This document shows, in pieces, positions 1 to 8,452 of a stretch of 64,000 nt of DNA. The position numbers and the translations under genes were made by a program. Within the stretch, counting starts at the first letter, position 1, and every line of letters begins with the position of its first letter. Source of the DNA: Paraburkholderia nodosa DSM 21604 (GTDB lineage Bacteria > Pseudomonadota > Gammaproteobacteria > Burkholderiales > Burkholderiaceae); the NCBI RefSeq assembly GCF_000519185.1, contig NZ_JAFA01000001.1:124001-188000 (forward strand), written 5' to 3'. The notes under the pieces were generated by a model. The model was not told the origin of the DNA. It made no database searches and saw only the letters and a program-made list of their open reading frames with translations.

Positions 1-1396
1 GAAAGGCCACAAGGCCGCTCACTTCCATGAGAGCACCACGGTCGAAATCATCTGGACGGTGGTGCCGTTCATCATCGTCGTGCTGATGGCGTTGCCCGCC
101 ACCAAGGCCGTCGTCGCGATGAAGGACACGTCCAACGCCGACCTCACCGTGAAGGTCACGGGTTACCAGTGGAAATGGGGCTACGACTACGTGAAGGGGC
201 CGGGCGAGGGCATCAACTTCCTCTCCACGCTCAGCACGCCGCGCTCCGAGGTGAACAACCGCGTGCCGATCACCGATACGTACCTGCAGGAAGTCGACAA
301 TCCGCTGGTCGTGCCGGTCAACAAGAAGATCCGCATCATCACCACGGCCAACGACGTCGTGCACTCGTGGTACGTGCCCGCGTTCGGCGTGAAGCAGGAC
401 GCGATTCCGGGCTTCGTGCGCGACACGTGGTTCAGGGCCGACAAGGTCGGCACCTATCGCGGCTTCTGTACCGAGCTGTGCGGCAAGGAGCACGCGTTCA
501 TGCCGGTCGTGGTCGAGGTGCTCTCCGACGACGACTACGCGAAGTGGGTCGATACGCAAAAGGCGAAGATGGCCGCCGCCAACGACGACCCGAACAAGAC
601 CTATACGCTGGCTGAGCTGAAGGAGCGCGGCGAGAAGGTCTACAACTCGAACTGCGCGGTGTGCCACCAGCCCACCGGCAAGGGCGCGGGCGCGTTCCCG
701 GCGCTCGACGGCAGCAAGGTTGTTCAGGGTCCGCTCGCCGGGCACGTGAGCATCGTCCTGCACGGCAAGAACGCCATGCCTTCGTGGGCGCCCACACTCA
801 ACGACGTCGAGATCGCTTCGGTCATCACGTTCGAGCGCAACTCGTGGGGCAACCACACCGGCGACATTCTGCAGCCGCGTCAGGTTGCCGACGCGCGTAA
901 CGGCAAGATGCCCGAGGGCGGCGGCTCGATGGCGGCAGCGGGCGAGGGCGGCGCGAGCGGCGCAGCCGCGGCAAGCGGTGCGGAAGAAGCCAGCGGCGCA
1001 GCCGAAGCGAGTGCGGCAAGCGGTGCGGCACCCGCAAGCGGCGCGGATCAGGCGTCGGGCGCAGCAGCGCCGAGCGCGGCCGCGTTGCCGGCGAGCGTCT
1101 ACTTCGAAGTGGGCAAGAGCACGCTTCCCGCCGACGCGAAGGACGCCATCCAGGCCGCAGCCGACTACGCGAAGGCGCACCCGGACGCGAAGTTCACGCT
1201 CTCGGGCTACACCGATTCGAGCGGCAACGCCAGCACGAACGCCGAGCTCGCCAAGCGCCGGGCGCAAGCGGTGCGCGACGCGATGAAGGCGGCAGGCATT
1301 GCCGAAGACCACATCATTCTGAAGAAGCCGGAAACGATCACGGGCGGCGCGAACGCGAAAGAAGCGCGCCGGGTGGAGATCAGCGCAGCGGCCTGA
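1..1396 (+). CDS. coxB: Cytochrome c oxidase subunit II with cytochrome c and OmpA-like domains (5' partial)
   Basis: The reading frame is open to the left edge, so the N-terminus (first membrane helix) is missing. What remains starts in the second helix (about 41-115). The CuA domain follows, with ligand His at 362, the Cys pair at 467 and 479 (CTELCGKEH) and a downstream Met. A class I heme c domain has CAVCH at 653-667. A low-complexity Ala/Ser/Gly linker (about 930-1090) leads to an OmpA-type domain (about 1084-1390) with the GYTDSSG and LAKRRAQAV segments that hold the peptidoglycan-binding Asp and Arg. CuA takes electrons from cytochrome c, and the fused heme makes this a caa3-like subunit. 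The OmpA tail is beyond the usual subunit II. It is the first gene of the oxidase cluster, 175 bp before ctaD. Confidence 0.95.
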   Translation, partial: KGHKAAHFHESTTVEIIWTVVPFIIVVLMALPATKAVVAMKDTSNADLTVKVTGYQWKWGYDYVKGPGEGINFLSTLSTPRSEVNNRVPITDTYLQEVDNPLVVPVNKKIRIITTANDVVHSWYVPAFGVKQDAIPGFVRDTWFRADKVGTYRGFCTELCGKEHAFMPVVVEVLSDDDYAKWVDTQKAKMAAANDDPNKTYTLAELKERGEKVYNSNCAVCHQPTGKGAGAFPALDGSKVVQGPLAGHVSIVLHGKNAMPSWAPTLNDVEIASVITFERNSWGNHTGDILQPRQVADARNGKMPEGGGSMAAAGEGGASGAAAASGAEEASGAAEASAASGAAPASGADQASGAAAPSAAALPASVYFEVGKSTLPADAKDAIQAAADYAKAHPDAKFTLSGYTDSSGNASTNAELAKRRAQAVRDAMKAAGIAEDHIILKKPETITGGANAKEARRVEISAAA

Positions 1397-1571
1397 GCGG
1401 CCCAGCGCGAGAAGGACAAGCAGCAACAGACGCAGGACAAGCGCTGCGCGAGCATAAAACAAGCAGGCAAACGCTGCAGCAAGAGACAAAGCAATTCGCT
1501 TCCGCAGTTAAATTGCATGGGGCTGGAGTCAGGCGCTAAGGTGCCAGCTCCGGGCCGACAGGAGATAAGTC

Positions 1572-3185
1572 ATGTCTAGCATCGGACACGATGTAGCTGG
1601 AGGGCACGGCCACGTGCACGGCGACCACGCGCACGCCACGCCCCACGGCTGGCGCCGCTGGCTGCTAGCGACGAACCACAAGGACATCGGAACGCTGTAT
1701 CTGCTGTTCTCGTTCGTGATGTTCCTCTCGGGCGGCGTCATGGCGCTCGCCATTCGTGCGGAACTGTTCGAGCCGGGCATGCAGATCATGCGCCCCGAGT
1801 TCTTCAACCAGCTCACCACGATGCACGGTCTCATCATGGTGTTCGGCGCGATCATGCCGGCCTTCGTGGGCTTCGCGAACTGGATGATTCCGTTGCAGAT
1901 CGGCGCCTCGGACATGGCGTTCGCGCGCATGAACAACTTCAGCTTCTGGCTGCTGCCCGCCGCCGGGTGCTTGCTGGTCGGCTCGTTCTTCTCGCCGGGC
2001 GGCGCGACCGCCGCGGGCTGGACGCTCTACGCGCCGCTTTCCACGCAGATGGGCCCGGGCATGGACTTCGCGATCTTCGCGCTGCACATGATGGGCGCCT
2101 CGTCGATCATGGGCGGTATCAACATCGTCGTGACGATCCTGAACCTGCGCGCGCCCGGCATGACGCTCATGAAGATGCCGATGTTCGTGTGGACGTGGCT
2201 CATCACCGCCTACCTGCTGATCGCCGTGATGCCGGTGCTCGCGGGCGCCATCACGATGCTGCTGTTCGACCGCCACTTCGGCACGAGCTTCTTCAACGCG
2301 GCCGGCGGCGGCGACCCGGTGATGTACCAGCACATCTTCTGGTTCTTCGGGCACCCCGAGGTCTACATCATGATCTTGCCGGCGTTCGGGATCGTTTCGC
2401 AGGTGATTCCGGCGTTCTCGCGCAAGCCGCTGTTCGGCTATAGCTCGATGGTGTACGCCACGGCGTCGATCGCGATTCTGTCGTTCATGGTCTGGGCGCA
2501 CCACATGTTCGCCACCGGCATGCCGGTCACGGGCCAGCTCTTCTTCATGTACGCGACGATGCTGATCGCCGTGCCGACGGGCGTGAAGGTGTTCAACTGG
2601 GTCGCCACGATGTGGCGCGGCTCGCTCTCGTTCGAAACGCCGATGCTGTGGGCCGTGGGCTTCCTGATCGTGTTCACGTTCGGCGGTCTCTCGGGCCTGA
2701 TGCTCGCCATGGCGCCGCTCGACATCCAGTATCACGGCACATACTTCGTGGTGGCGCACTTCCACTACGTGCTGGTGGCGGGGTCATTATTCGCGTTGTT
2801 CTCAGGGTGGTACTACTGGGCGCCAAAATGGACCGGCTGGATGTACAACGAGACGCGCGGCAAGATCCACTTCTGGTGCTCGCTCATCTTCTTCAACCTC
2901 GCGTTCCTGCCGATGCACTTCGTCGGCCTGGCCGGCATGCCGCGACGCTATGCCGACTATCCGGCCCAGTTCACCGACTGGAACCAGGTGATCACGATCG
3001 GCGCCTTCGGCTTCGGGCTTTCTCAGGTGTACTTCCTGTTCTTTGTCGCGCTGCCCGCGTATCGCGGCGGCGGCGAGCTGGAAAAGGCCGGCGACAAGCC
3101 GTGGGATGGCGCAACGGGCCTCGAGTGGACCGTGCCGAGCCCGGCGCCGTTCCACACGTTCGAGAATCCGCCGACGGTCGAGTAA
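1572..3185 (+). CDS. ctaD: Cytochrome c oxidase subunit I
   Basis: Catalytic subunit of the aa3-type terminal oxidase, 537 aa with twelve predicted membrane helices. Ligands are visible: His85 (TTMHGLIMVF) and His398 for the low-spin heme a, His396 for heme a3, and His261, His310 and His311 for CuB, with Tyr265 in the HPEVY motif that cross-links to His261. The start follows a good Shine-Dalgarno sequence (aggag, about 10 nt upstream). The first 25 residues carry seven histidines, which is unusual. It follows coxB and is followed by small assembly genes and ctaE, so it is probably co-transcribed with them. Confidence 0.98.
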   Translation: MSSIGHDVAGGHGHVHGDHAHATPHGWRRWLLATNHKDIGTLYLLFSFVMFLSGGVMALAIRAELFEPGMQIMRPEFFNQLTTMHGLIMVFGAIMPAFVGFANWMIPLQIGASDMAFARMNNFSFWLLPAAGCLLVGSFFSPGGATAAGWTLYAPLSTQMGPGMDFAIFALHMMGASSIMGGINIVVTILNLRAPGMTLMKMPMFVWTWLITAYLLIAVMPVLAGAITMLLFDRHFGTSFFNAAGGGDPVMYQHIFWFFGHPEVYIMILPAFGIVSQVIPAFSRKPLFGYSSMVYATASIAILSFMVWAHHMFATGMPVTGQLFFMYATMLIAVPTGVKVFNWVATMWRGSLSFETPMLWAVGFLIVFTFGGLSGLMLAMAPLDIQYHGTYFVVAHFHYVLVAGSLFALFSGWYYWAPKWTGWMYNETRGKIHFWCSLIFFNLAFLPMHFVGLAGMPRRYADYPAQFTDWNQVITIGAFGFGLSQVYFLFFVALPAYRGGGELEKAGDKPWDGATGLEWTVPSPAPFHTFENPPTVE

Positions 3186-3286
3186 GTCGTTGAGTGTGTG
3201 GCGTCCGGCTGTGCGCAGCCGGACGCGAACGAAGTCCGCGGTCTTCATGCAGTCTTCATCGGAGCACGTACGAGAGGCGATTCACG

Positions 3287-3463
3287 ATGCAAGGAGAAGC
3301 CGCGGCGAGCCGCGCTGAACGCATGACCCGGGATCCACAAAAAAGACGCACGCCCGAGCAGATCCGCGCGGGCAATCTGCGGCTCGGCCTCATCTTGCTG
3401 GCCGTCGTAGTCGGTTTTTTTGTGGCTGCCGTCGTCAAGCAGGTGTATTTCCCCGGTCACTGA
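3287..3463 (+). CDS. Small cytochrome oxidase assembly protein
   Basis: A 58-residue protein with a basic, polar N-terminus (RRTPEQIRAGN) and one membrane helix near the C-terminus (LILLAVVVGFFVAAVVK). Proteins of this size and pattern sit between ctaD and ctaG in betaproteobacteria and are annotated as small oxidase assembly proteins; the exact role is not known to me. Start 3287 follows gagagg. An internal ATG at 3323 would give 46 aa beginning MTRDPQKRRTPEQ and could be the true start. The stop is 41 nt before ctaG. Confidence 0.8.
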   Translation: MQGEAAASRAERMTRDPQKRRTPEQIRAGNLRLGLILLAVVVGFFVAAVVKQVYFPGH

Positions 3464-3503
3464 CGCGCAGAGCGTTTGCCGGAAGATCGTTCGAGGAAGT
3501 TCG

Positions 3504-4082
3504 ATGTCCACGCAAGCTGGAAATGATCGCGCGTTCAACCGGTCGATGCTCATCAAGCTCGTCGTCGTGGCGCTGCTGATGTTCGGGTTCGGCTTTGCGC
3601 TGGTGCCGATGTATCGCGCGATCTGCCAGGTTACGGGCATCAACAACCTGGTGCAACGCGACGCCACCGAGCGCGAGGCGCGCAACACGCAGGTGGACAT
3701 GACGCGCACGATCTCGGTGGAGTTCGACGCGAACGCACGCGGGCTGCTCGGCTTCAAGCCGGAGCAGACGAGCCTCGACGTGCATCCGGGCGAAGTCATG
3801 ACGGTGATGTACGACATTTCGAACAACGAAGGACGCACGATCGACGCGCAGGCCATTCCGAGCTACGCGCCGAAGCAGGCGACGGAGTACTTCCGCAAGA
3901 TCGAGTGCTTCTGCTTCACGCAGCAGGTATTGAAGGCGAACGAGACGAAGCGCATGCCGGTGGTGTTCGTGATCGACCCGAAGCTGCCGAAGGACGTGAA
4001 GACGATCACGCTGTCGTACACGTTCTTCGAGCTGAACAAGCCGGCCGTGCCGCCGCCGCCGAAACAGTCGGCGGGCGCATGA
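3504..4082 (+). CDS. ctaG: Cytochrome c oxidase assembly protein CtaG (Cox11 family)
   Basis: Copper chaperone that delivers copper to the CuB site of subunit I. The 192-aa protein has a single N-terminal membrane anchor (about residues 15-35) and a periplasmic Cox11 domain. The copper-binding CFCF motif (Cys135, Cys137) is intact, and a Pro-rich tail ends the protein. The start at 3504 follows cgaggaag; the frame stays open upstream but without family similarity. It lies between the small assembly protein and a DUF2970 gene in the oxidase operon. Confidence 0.96.
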   Translation: MSTQAGNDRAFNRSMLIKLVVVALLMFGFGFALVPMYRAICQVTGINNLVQRDATEREARNTQVDMTRTISVEFDANARGLLGFKPEQTSLDVHPGEVMTVMYDISNNEGRTIDAQAIPSYAPKQATEYFRKIECFCFTQQVLKANETKRMPVVFVIDPKLPKDVKTITLSYTFFELNKPAVPPPPKQSAGA

Positions 4083-4125
4083 GTCTGCGGTGCCGAGGTC
4101 AACGAAGCCAGGAGGCGAGAGGCGC

Positions 4126-4353
4126 ATGAGCGACGAACGCGGCAGCGGCGTTGAGAGGCCGGCGAAGAAGAAGGGCGGCATCCTGCAGGTGATGAAAGCG
4201 GTGGCGTGGTCCTTTCTCGGCGTGCGCAAACGCGCCGACCTCGAAGACGACGCCGCGAACCTCCACCCCGTGCAGCTGATCATCGCGGGCATCATCGGCG
4301 CGGTGCTGTTCATCGTCGTGCTGCTGTTGATCGTGCACGCGGTGGTGGGATGA
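4126..4353 (+). CDS. DUF2970 family small membrane protein
   Basis: 75 aa with a strong ribosome site (aggaggcgag) just upstream. The N-terminal half is charged (PAKKKGGILQVMKAVAWSFLGVRK splits across residues of the DUF2970 core), followed by one C-terminal helix (LIIAGIIGAVLFIVVLLLIV is the hydrophobic stretch). DUF2970 proteins commonly lie between ctaG and ctaE in Burkholderiaceae, which suggests a role in oxidase biogenesis. No activity is established. Confidence 0.85.
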   Translation: MSDERGSGVERPAKKKGGILQVMKAVAWSFLGVRKRADLEDDAANLHPVQLIIAGIIGAVLFIVVLLLIVHAVVG

Positions 4354-4456
4354 GCGAGTGCGCGCAACGCCGCGCGCATAGCAGTGAATAACGAGGACAC
4401 ACTCGGACAAATGCAGCCGGCGATGTCCGGTGCAACTGGAAACTGGAGAAACTGGC

Positions 4457-5314
4457 ATGAGCGGCCAAAACGATAGCCCGTACTACTTCGTACCGCACCC
4501 GTCGCGGCATCCGATCAGCGCGTCCATTGGGCTTGTGGTCATGCTCGGGTCGCTCGCGTCGTGGATCAACGGCGAGTCGTGGGGGCCGATCGGCGTGCTC
4601 GTCGGCCTGCTGTGGCTGCTCTTCACGCTGTGGCACTGGTTCGGCGACGCCATCGCCGAATCCGAAGGCGGCATGTACGGCAAGCGTGTGGACGTGTCGT
4701 ACCGGTGGAGCATGAGCTGGTTCATCTTCTCCGAAGTGATGTTCTTCGGCGCGTTCTTCGGGGCGCTCTTCTACGCGCGCGCGATCGCCCTGCATCAGCT
4801 CGGCAGCCTCGACTACAAGCTGATCTGGCCGGACTTCTCGGCGGTGTGGCCGAACAACGGTCCCGCGGCGCTGGTCTCGCACTTCCGCTCGATGACGCCG
4901 TGGCCCGTACCGACCATCAACACGGCGCTGCTGCTCTCCTCGGGCGCGACGCTCACCGTTTCGCACCACGCGCTGCGCGACAATCATCGCTCGAAGGCGA
5001 TCGCGTGGCTCGCCGCGACGATCGTGCTGGGCGTGTGCTTCCTCTTCCTGCAGGCGTTCGAGTACATCCACGCGTACGGCGAACTGAACCTCACGCTCGC
5101 TTCGGGCATCTACGGTTCGACGTTCTTCCTGCTCACGGGCTTCCACGGCTTCCACGTGTTTCTCGGCGGCACGATGCTCACGGTCGTGATGATCCGGCTC
5201 ATTCGTGGCCACTTCACCGCGGAGCATCACTTCGCATTCGAAGGCGCGGCATGGTACTGGCACTTCGTGGACGTAGTGTGGCTCGGCCTCTACATCGTCG
5301 TGTACTGGCTGTGA
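4457..5314 (+). CDS. ctaE: Cytochrome c oxidase subunit III
   Basis: 285 aa with seven predicted membrane helices and typical subunit III blocks: RWSMSWFIFSE, the helix with FLFLQAFEY, and a C-terminal EGAAWYWHFVDVVWLGLYIV block. It completes the three-subunit core with CoxB and CtaD and stabilises the active site. The start at 4457 follows ctggagaaactggc. A strong terminator follows at 5361-5402, so this is probably the last gene of the structural operon. Confidence 0.97.
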   Translation: MSGQNDSPYYFVPHPSRHPISASIGLVVMLGSLASWINGESWGPIGVLVGLLWLLFTLWHWFGDAIAESEGGMYGKRVDVSYRWSMSWFIFSEVMFFGAFFGALFYARAIALHQLGSLDYKLIWPDFSAVWPNNGPAALVSHFRSMTPWPVPTINTALLLSSGATLTVSHHALRDNHRSKAIAWLAATIVLGVCFLFLQAFEYIHAYGELNLTLASGIYGSTFFLLTGFHGFHVFLGGTMLTVVMIRLIRGHFTAEHHFAFEGAAWYWHFVDVVWLGLYIVVYWL

Positions 5315-5360
5315 TGCGTGGTGCGCCGCGCGGGCCGCGGCGCGGGAGACGAGAATGAAA

Positions 5361-5402
5361 CAAGGCGCCGCCCGACCTCGTCGGCGCGGCGCCTTGCGTT
5401 TT
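5361..5402. terminator. Bidirectional Rho-independent terminator
   Basis: An 11-bp perfect stem (5361-5371 with 5386-5396) is extended by an inner ccgac/gtcgg pairing and followed by gcgtttt. It lies between convergent ctaE and the DUF2909 gene. Confidence 0.85.
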
Positions 5403-5448
5403 GCGGAATGGGGTTTGCGCTGAGGTGTTCAGTGACGGTCTGCGGCGC

Positions 5449-5658
5449 TCAGCGACCGTAAGGGATCCCGGTGGACTGGATCCAGCCCATCCAGTGCGCG
5501 AACAGGATGAACAGAAAGAGCGAGATGGAAAGGCCCACGCGCGTGGCGAGCGACCAGACCATCCGCTTGGTGCGGCCCCGGTCGTGCATCATGAAGTAGA
5601 GCGCGGAGATCATGCTCGCGATGATCAGCGCGAACGCAACGGGGACGAGTATGTGCAT
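5449..5658 (-). CDS. DUF2909 family twin-transmembrane protein
   Basis: 69 aa with two hydrophobic segments (HILVPVAFALIIASMISALY spans helix one; LSISLFLFILFAHWMG is helix two) joined by a basic loop (MMHDRGRTKRM). This is the DUF2909 pattern often found beside ctaE and surf1. It is the only gene of the cluster on the minus strand. An in-frame ATG at 5679 would add seven residues; neither start has a strong ribosome site. Function is unknown; the location suggests a link to oxidase biogenesis. Confidence 0.75.
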   Translation of the reverse strand: MHILVPVAFALIIASMISALYFMMHDRGRTKRMVWSLATRVGLSISLFLFILFAHWMGWIQSTGIPYGR

Positions 5659-5763
5659 GAAGTTCACGGAATTTGGCATGCCTGAAAACGTCTGTCTCAT
5701 TATCGCACCGTGCCACACGGCGCGGGGTTCGAGCACTTGTATCTTTCGCATCGGACGTGCCCA

Positions 5764-6546
5764 ATGAAAATCCGGCTCGTCCCCACGTTGCTCATCCTGA
5801 TCGTGATGGCCGTGACGATCCGGCTCGGCTTCTGGCAGCGCGACCGCGCGCATCAGAAGGAGGCGCTGCAGGCGCAAATCACGCAGTACGAATCGTCTGC
5901 GCCGCAACCGGTGGGCGTCACGCCGCTCGCGCTGAAGGACATCGAGTTTCATCGCGTGCGCGCGACGGGCACGTTCCTGCCCGAGCGCGTGGTGTATCTC
6001 GACAATCGCCCGTATAACGATCAGCCGGGTTTTTATGTCGTGATGCCGCTTAAACTCGAGGGCGGTGGCTACGTGCTGGTCAATCGCGGCTGGCTGCCGC
6101 GCAACATCGCGGATCGCGCCACGATCGCGCCCTATGTCACGCCGCCTGGGCCGGTCGTGGTCGAAGGCATCGCGCGCGCAGACGCCTCGCGCGCGTTCGA
6201 ACTCGGTGCGGGCGGCTCTGCAGCGCATCTGAAGATACGGCAGAATCTCGCCGTCGCTTCCTACGCAGCGGAAACCGGGTTGCCGCTGCAACCGTTCGTG
6301 ATCCAGCAGACCGGCTTTGTGCCGGCCTTCAAGGATGGGCTCGTGCGCGACTGGCCGGTGCCGGACACCGATGTCGAGCGCAACTACGGCTACATGCTCC
6401 AGTGGTGGGGCATGGCGCTCGCAGCCCTTGGTTTCGGTCTGTTTGCGGCCCGCAAGGCTGCGACAAAAGCGCGCACTGAAGGTGAAGCTGGGCGGCACGC
6501 CGAAGAGCCCGAAAGGCAAGACGCAGGCAGCGCGAAGGACGCCTGA
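5764..6546 (+). CDS. SURF1 family oxidase assembly protein
   Basis: 260 aa in the SURF1 layout: N-terminal membrane helix (about residues 5-22), the RLGFWQRDRA motif just after it, a periplasmic domain with NRPYNDQPGFYV and VLVNRGWLP blocks, and a C-terminal helix after NYGYMLQWWGMA. SURF1 proteins help insert heme a into subunit I. The start at 5764 puts the membrane anchor at the usual distance from the N-terminus. It opens the second plus-strand group, which supplies heme a and copper for the oxidase. Confidence 0.93.
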   Translation: MKIRLVPTLLILIVMAVTIRLGFWQRDRAHQKEALQAQITQYESSAPQPVGVTPLALKDIEFHRVRATGTFLPERVVYLDNRPYNDQPGFYVVMPLKLEGGGYVLVNRGWLPRNIADRATIAPYVTPPGPVVVEGIARADASRAFELGAGGSAAHLKIRQNLAVASYAAETGLPLQPFVIQQTGFVPAFKDGLVRDWPVPDTDVERNYGYMLQWWGMALAALGFGLFAARKAATKARTEGEAGRHAEEPERQDAGSAKDA

Positions 6547-6650
6547 TGATCGGTCGGACGAATCAATTCGATCCCGGCATGATCCGGACAATGGCGCTGC
6601 GCATGCAGCACATGGACAACTGAAAGCGACAGAAGCGAGGTTCCACGAGA

Positions 6651-7295
6651 GTGTCGACGCAATCCCCCCGTTCCGCCCAGGTCGCAAAGCCGGCCGCCAC
6701 GCCCGTACAGCAGCACGCGAAGCGGCGTGGCCGCTGGACGCTGCTCATCATTGCGCTCATCTGCGGCGCGCCGATCGCGATTTCGTACTTCACGTACTAC
6801 GTGATCAAACCGAAGGGCGGCACGACGAGCTATGGCGCGCTCATCGAGCCGCAGCGGCCCATTCCCGGTGCGCTCATGGTGACGGGCGACGACGGTCATG
6901 AAGTGCCGCTCGCCTCGCTCAAGGGCCGCTGGCTGATGATCTCGGTGAATGGCGGCGACTGCGACGAAGCCTGCGCGACGAAGCTCTATTTCATGCGCCA
7001 GGTGCGCGCGACGCAGGGCCCGGAGCGCGAGCGCATCGTCACGGTCTGGCTGCGCACCGACGACGCGAGCGTCCCCGCGAAATTGAAGGGCGCCTACGCG
7101 GACACGCGCGTGTTGCGCGCCGATCCGGTCGCGGTCGCCGCGTGGCTGCCCGCTACGCAGACGACGAACGATACCGACCACATCTATCTGGTCGATCCGA
7201 ACGGCAACCTGATGATGCGATTCCCGGCGCATGCCGATCCGTCGAAAATCAAACAAGACGTCACTAAACTGCTCAAGTGGTCCCGCATCGGTTAA
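6651..7295 (+). CDS. Membrane-anchored SCO-like thioredoxin-fold protein
   Basis: 214 aa from a GTG start. A basic N-terminus precedes one membrane helix (about residues 29-50), then a periplasmic domain. Cys104 and Cys108 form a CDEAC (CxxxC) motif, and His177 lies in TDHIYLVDPNGN, matching the DH of SCO proteins. SCO proteins use CxxxC plus a distal His to deliver copper to CuA or as thiol-disulfide reductases. Similar proteins in Burkholderia often carry vague names. The role here (copper or redox chaperone) is inferred from these residues and from its place between surf1 and ctaA. Confidence 0.8.
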   Translation: MSTQSPRSAQVAKPAATPVQQHAKRRGRWTLLIIALICGAPIAISYFTYYVIKPKGGTTSYGALIEPQRPIPGALMVTGDDGHEVPLASLKGRWLMISVNGGDCDEACATKLYFMRQVRATQGPERERIVTVWLRTDDASVPAKLKGAYADTRVLRADPVAVAAWLPATQTTNDTDHIYLVDPNGNLMMRFPAHADPSKIKQDVTKLLKWSRIG

Positions 7296-7333
7296 GGTGC
7301 GCAGCGCGAGTCTGACAGAGAAGAGTAAGAGAG

Positions 7334-8443
7334 ATGTTTATCCTGGAGCTGGGCCTGATTGGCCTGTGCGTCGCGTTGCTGCCGCTCTCGTGGGTCTGGG
7401 TGAAGGCCGACGACAACAAGTTTCGCAAGCTCGTGTGGCTCACGACGTTCATGACGCTCGACCTCGTGATGTTCGGCGGCTTTACGCGCCTGACCGACTC
7501 GGGCCTCGGCTGTCCTGACTGGCCGGGCTGCTATGGCACCTCGTCGCCGTTTATCGCGCATGCGCAGATTGCCGCGGCGCATCTCGCGATGCCGAGCGGC
7601 CCCGTGAGCATGACGAAGGCATGGATCGAGATGATCCACCGCTATTTCGCCATGGCGATCGGTGTCCTGATCATTGCGCAGATGGCGATTGCCTGGCGCG
7701 CGCGCATCAAGCGCCTGCCGCTGCATGTGTCGCCGTGGTGGCCCACCGCGCTGCTTGGACTAATCCTCGTGCAGGGTGTGTTCGGCGCGTGGACGGTGAC
7801 GATGAAGCTGCAGCCCATCATCGTCACGACGCACCTCCTGCTCGGCCTCACGCTGCTCGGCTCGCTCGCGTGGCTCGCCGCACGCATGACGCCGCTGCCC
7901 GCTTACGAGCCCGACGCCGCGCGCTGGCGCGTGGCCGCGCTGGCTGCGCTCGTGCTGCTCGTCGTGCAGATCGCGCTGGGCGGCTGGGTGAGCACGAACT
8001 ACGCGGTGCTGGCCTGCACCGACTTCCCGACCTGCAACGGCGCGTGGATTCCGCCGATGGATTTCCATCACGGCTTCCACCTCTGGCGCGCGCTCGGCAT
8101 GGACGGCAACGGCGACGTGATCACGCAGGACGCGCTCGTCGCGATCCACTGGACGCACCGTACGTTCGCGTTCGTCGTGATCGCTTATCTGGTATGGTTC
8201 GCCCTCAAGTTGCGACGCTATGCCTCGCTGCGACGCCCGGCAAACTGGATCATGATCGTGATCTTTATCCAATTTCTGACAGGGCTTTCCAACATCGTGC
8301 TGCAGTGGCCGCTGCCCGTGGCAGTGGCGCACAACGGTGGCGCGGCGATCCTGCTGCTTTTGGTCGTCGTGCTAAACTTTCGAATTGCTTGTAGCCGCCC
8401 CGGCCGCGCCGTTCTCCCTGCGCGCGACACCGCTGCGGTGTGA
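7334..8443 (+). CDS. ctaA: Heme A synthase (COX15/CtaA family)
   Basis: Membrane enzyme that oxidises the C8 methyl of heme O to the formyl group of heme A. 369 aa with about eight helices. The conserved heme-binding histidines are visible in EMIHRYFAMA, VTTHLLLGL, AIHWTHRTFA and VAHNGGAAI. Length and motifs match the proteobacterial COX15 type. It is followed after 9 bp by ctaB, the previous step of the pathway, so the two are surely co-transcribed. Confidence 0.97.
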   Translation: MFILELGLIGLCVALLPLSWVWVKADDNKFRKLVWLTTFMTLDLVMFGGFTRLTDSGLGCPDWPGCYGTSSPFIAHAQIAAAHLAMPSGPVSMTKAWIEMIHRYFAMAIGVLIIAQMAIAWRARIKRLPLHVSPWWPTALLGLILVQGVFGAWTVTMKLQPIIVTTHLLLGLTLLGSLAWLAARMTPLPAYEPDAARWRVAALAALVLLVVQIALGGWVSTNYAVLACTDFPTCNGAWIPPMDFHHGFHLWRALGMDGNGDVITQDALVAIHWTHRTFAFVVIAYLVWFALKLRRYASLRRPANWIMIVIFIQFLTGLSNIVLQWPLPVAVAHNGGAAILLLLVVVLNFRIACSRPGRAVLPARDTAAV

Positions 8444-8452
8444 TCCCGCCCT

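Noticed and set aside
1665..2765. A long antisense frame opposite ctaD
   Set aside because: It is opposite a fully conserved oxidase gene and its product is low-complexity His/Arg/Glu.
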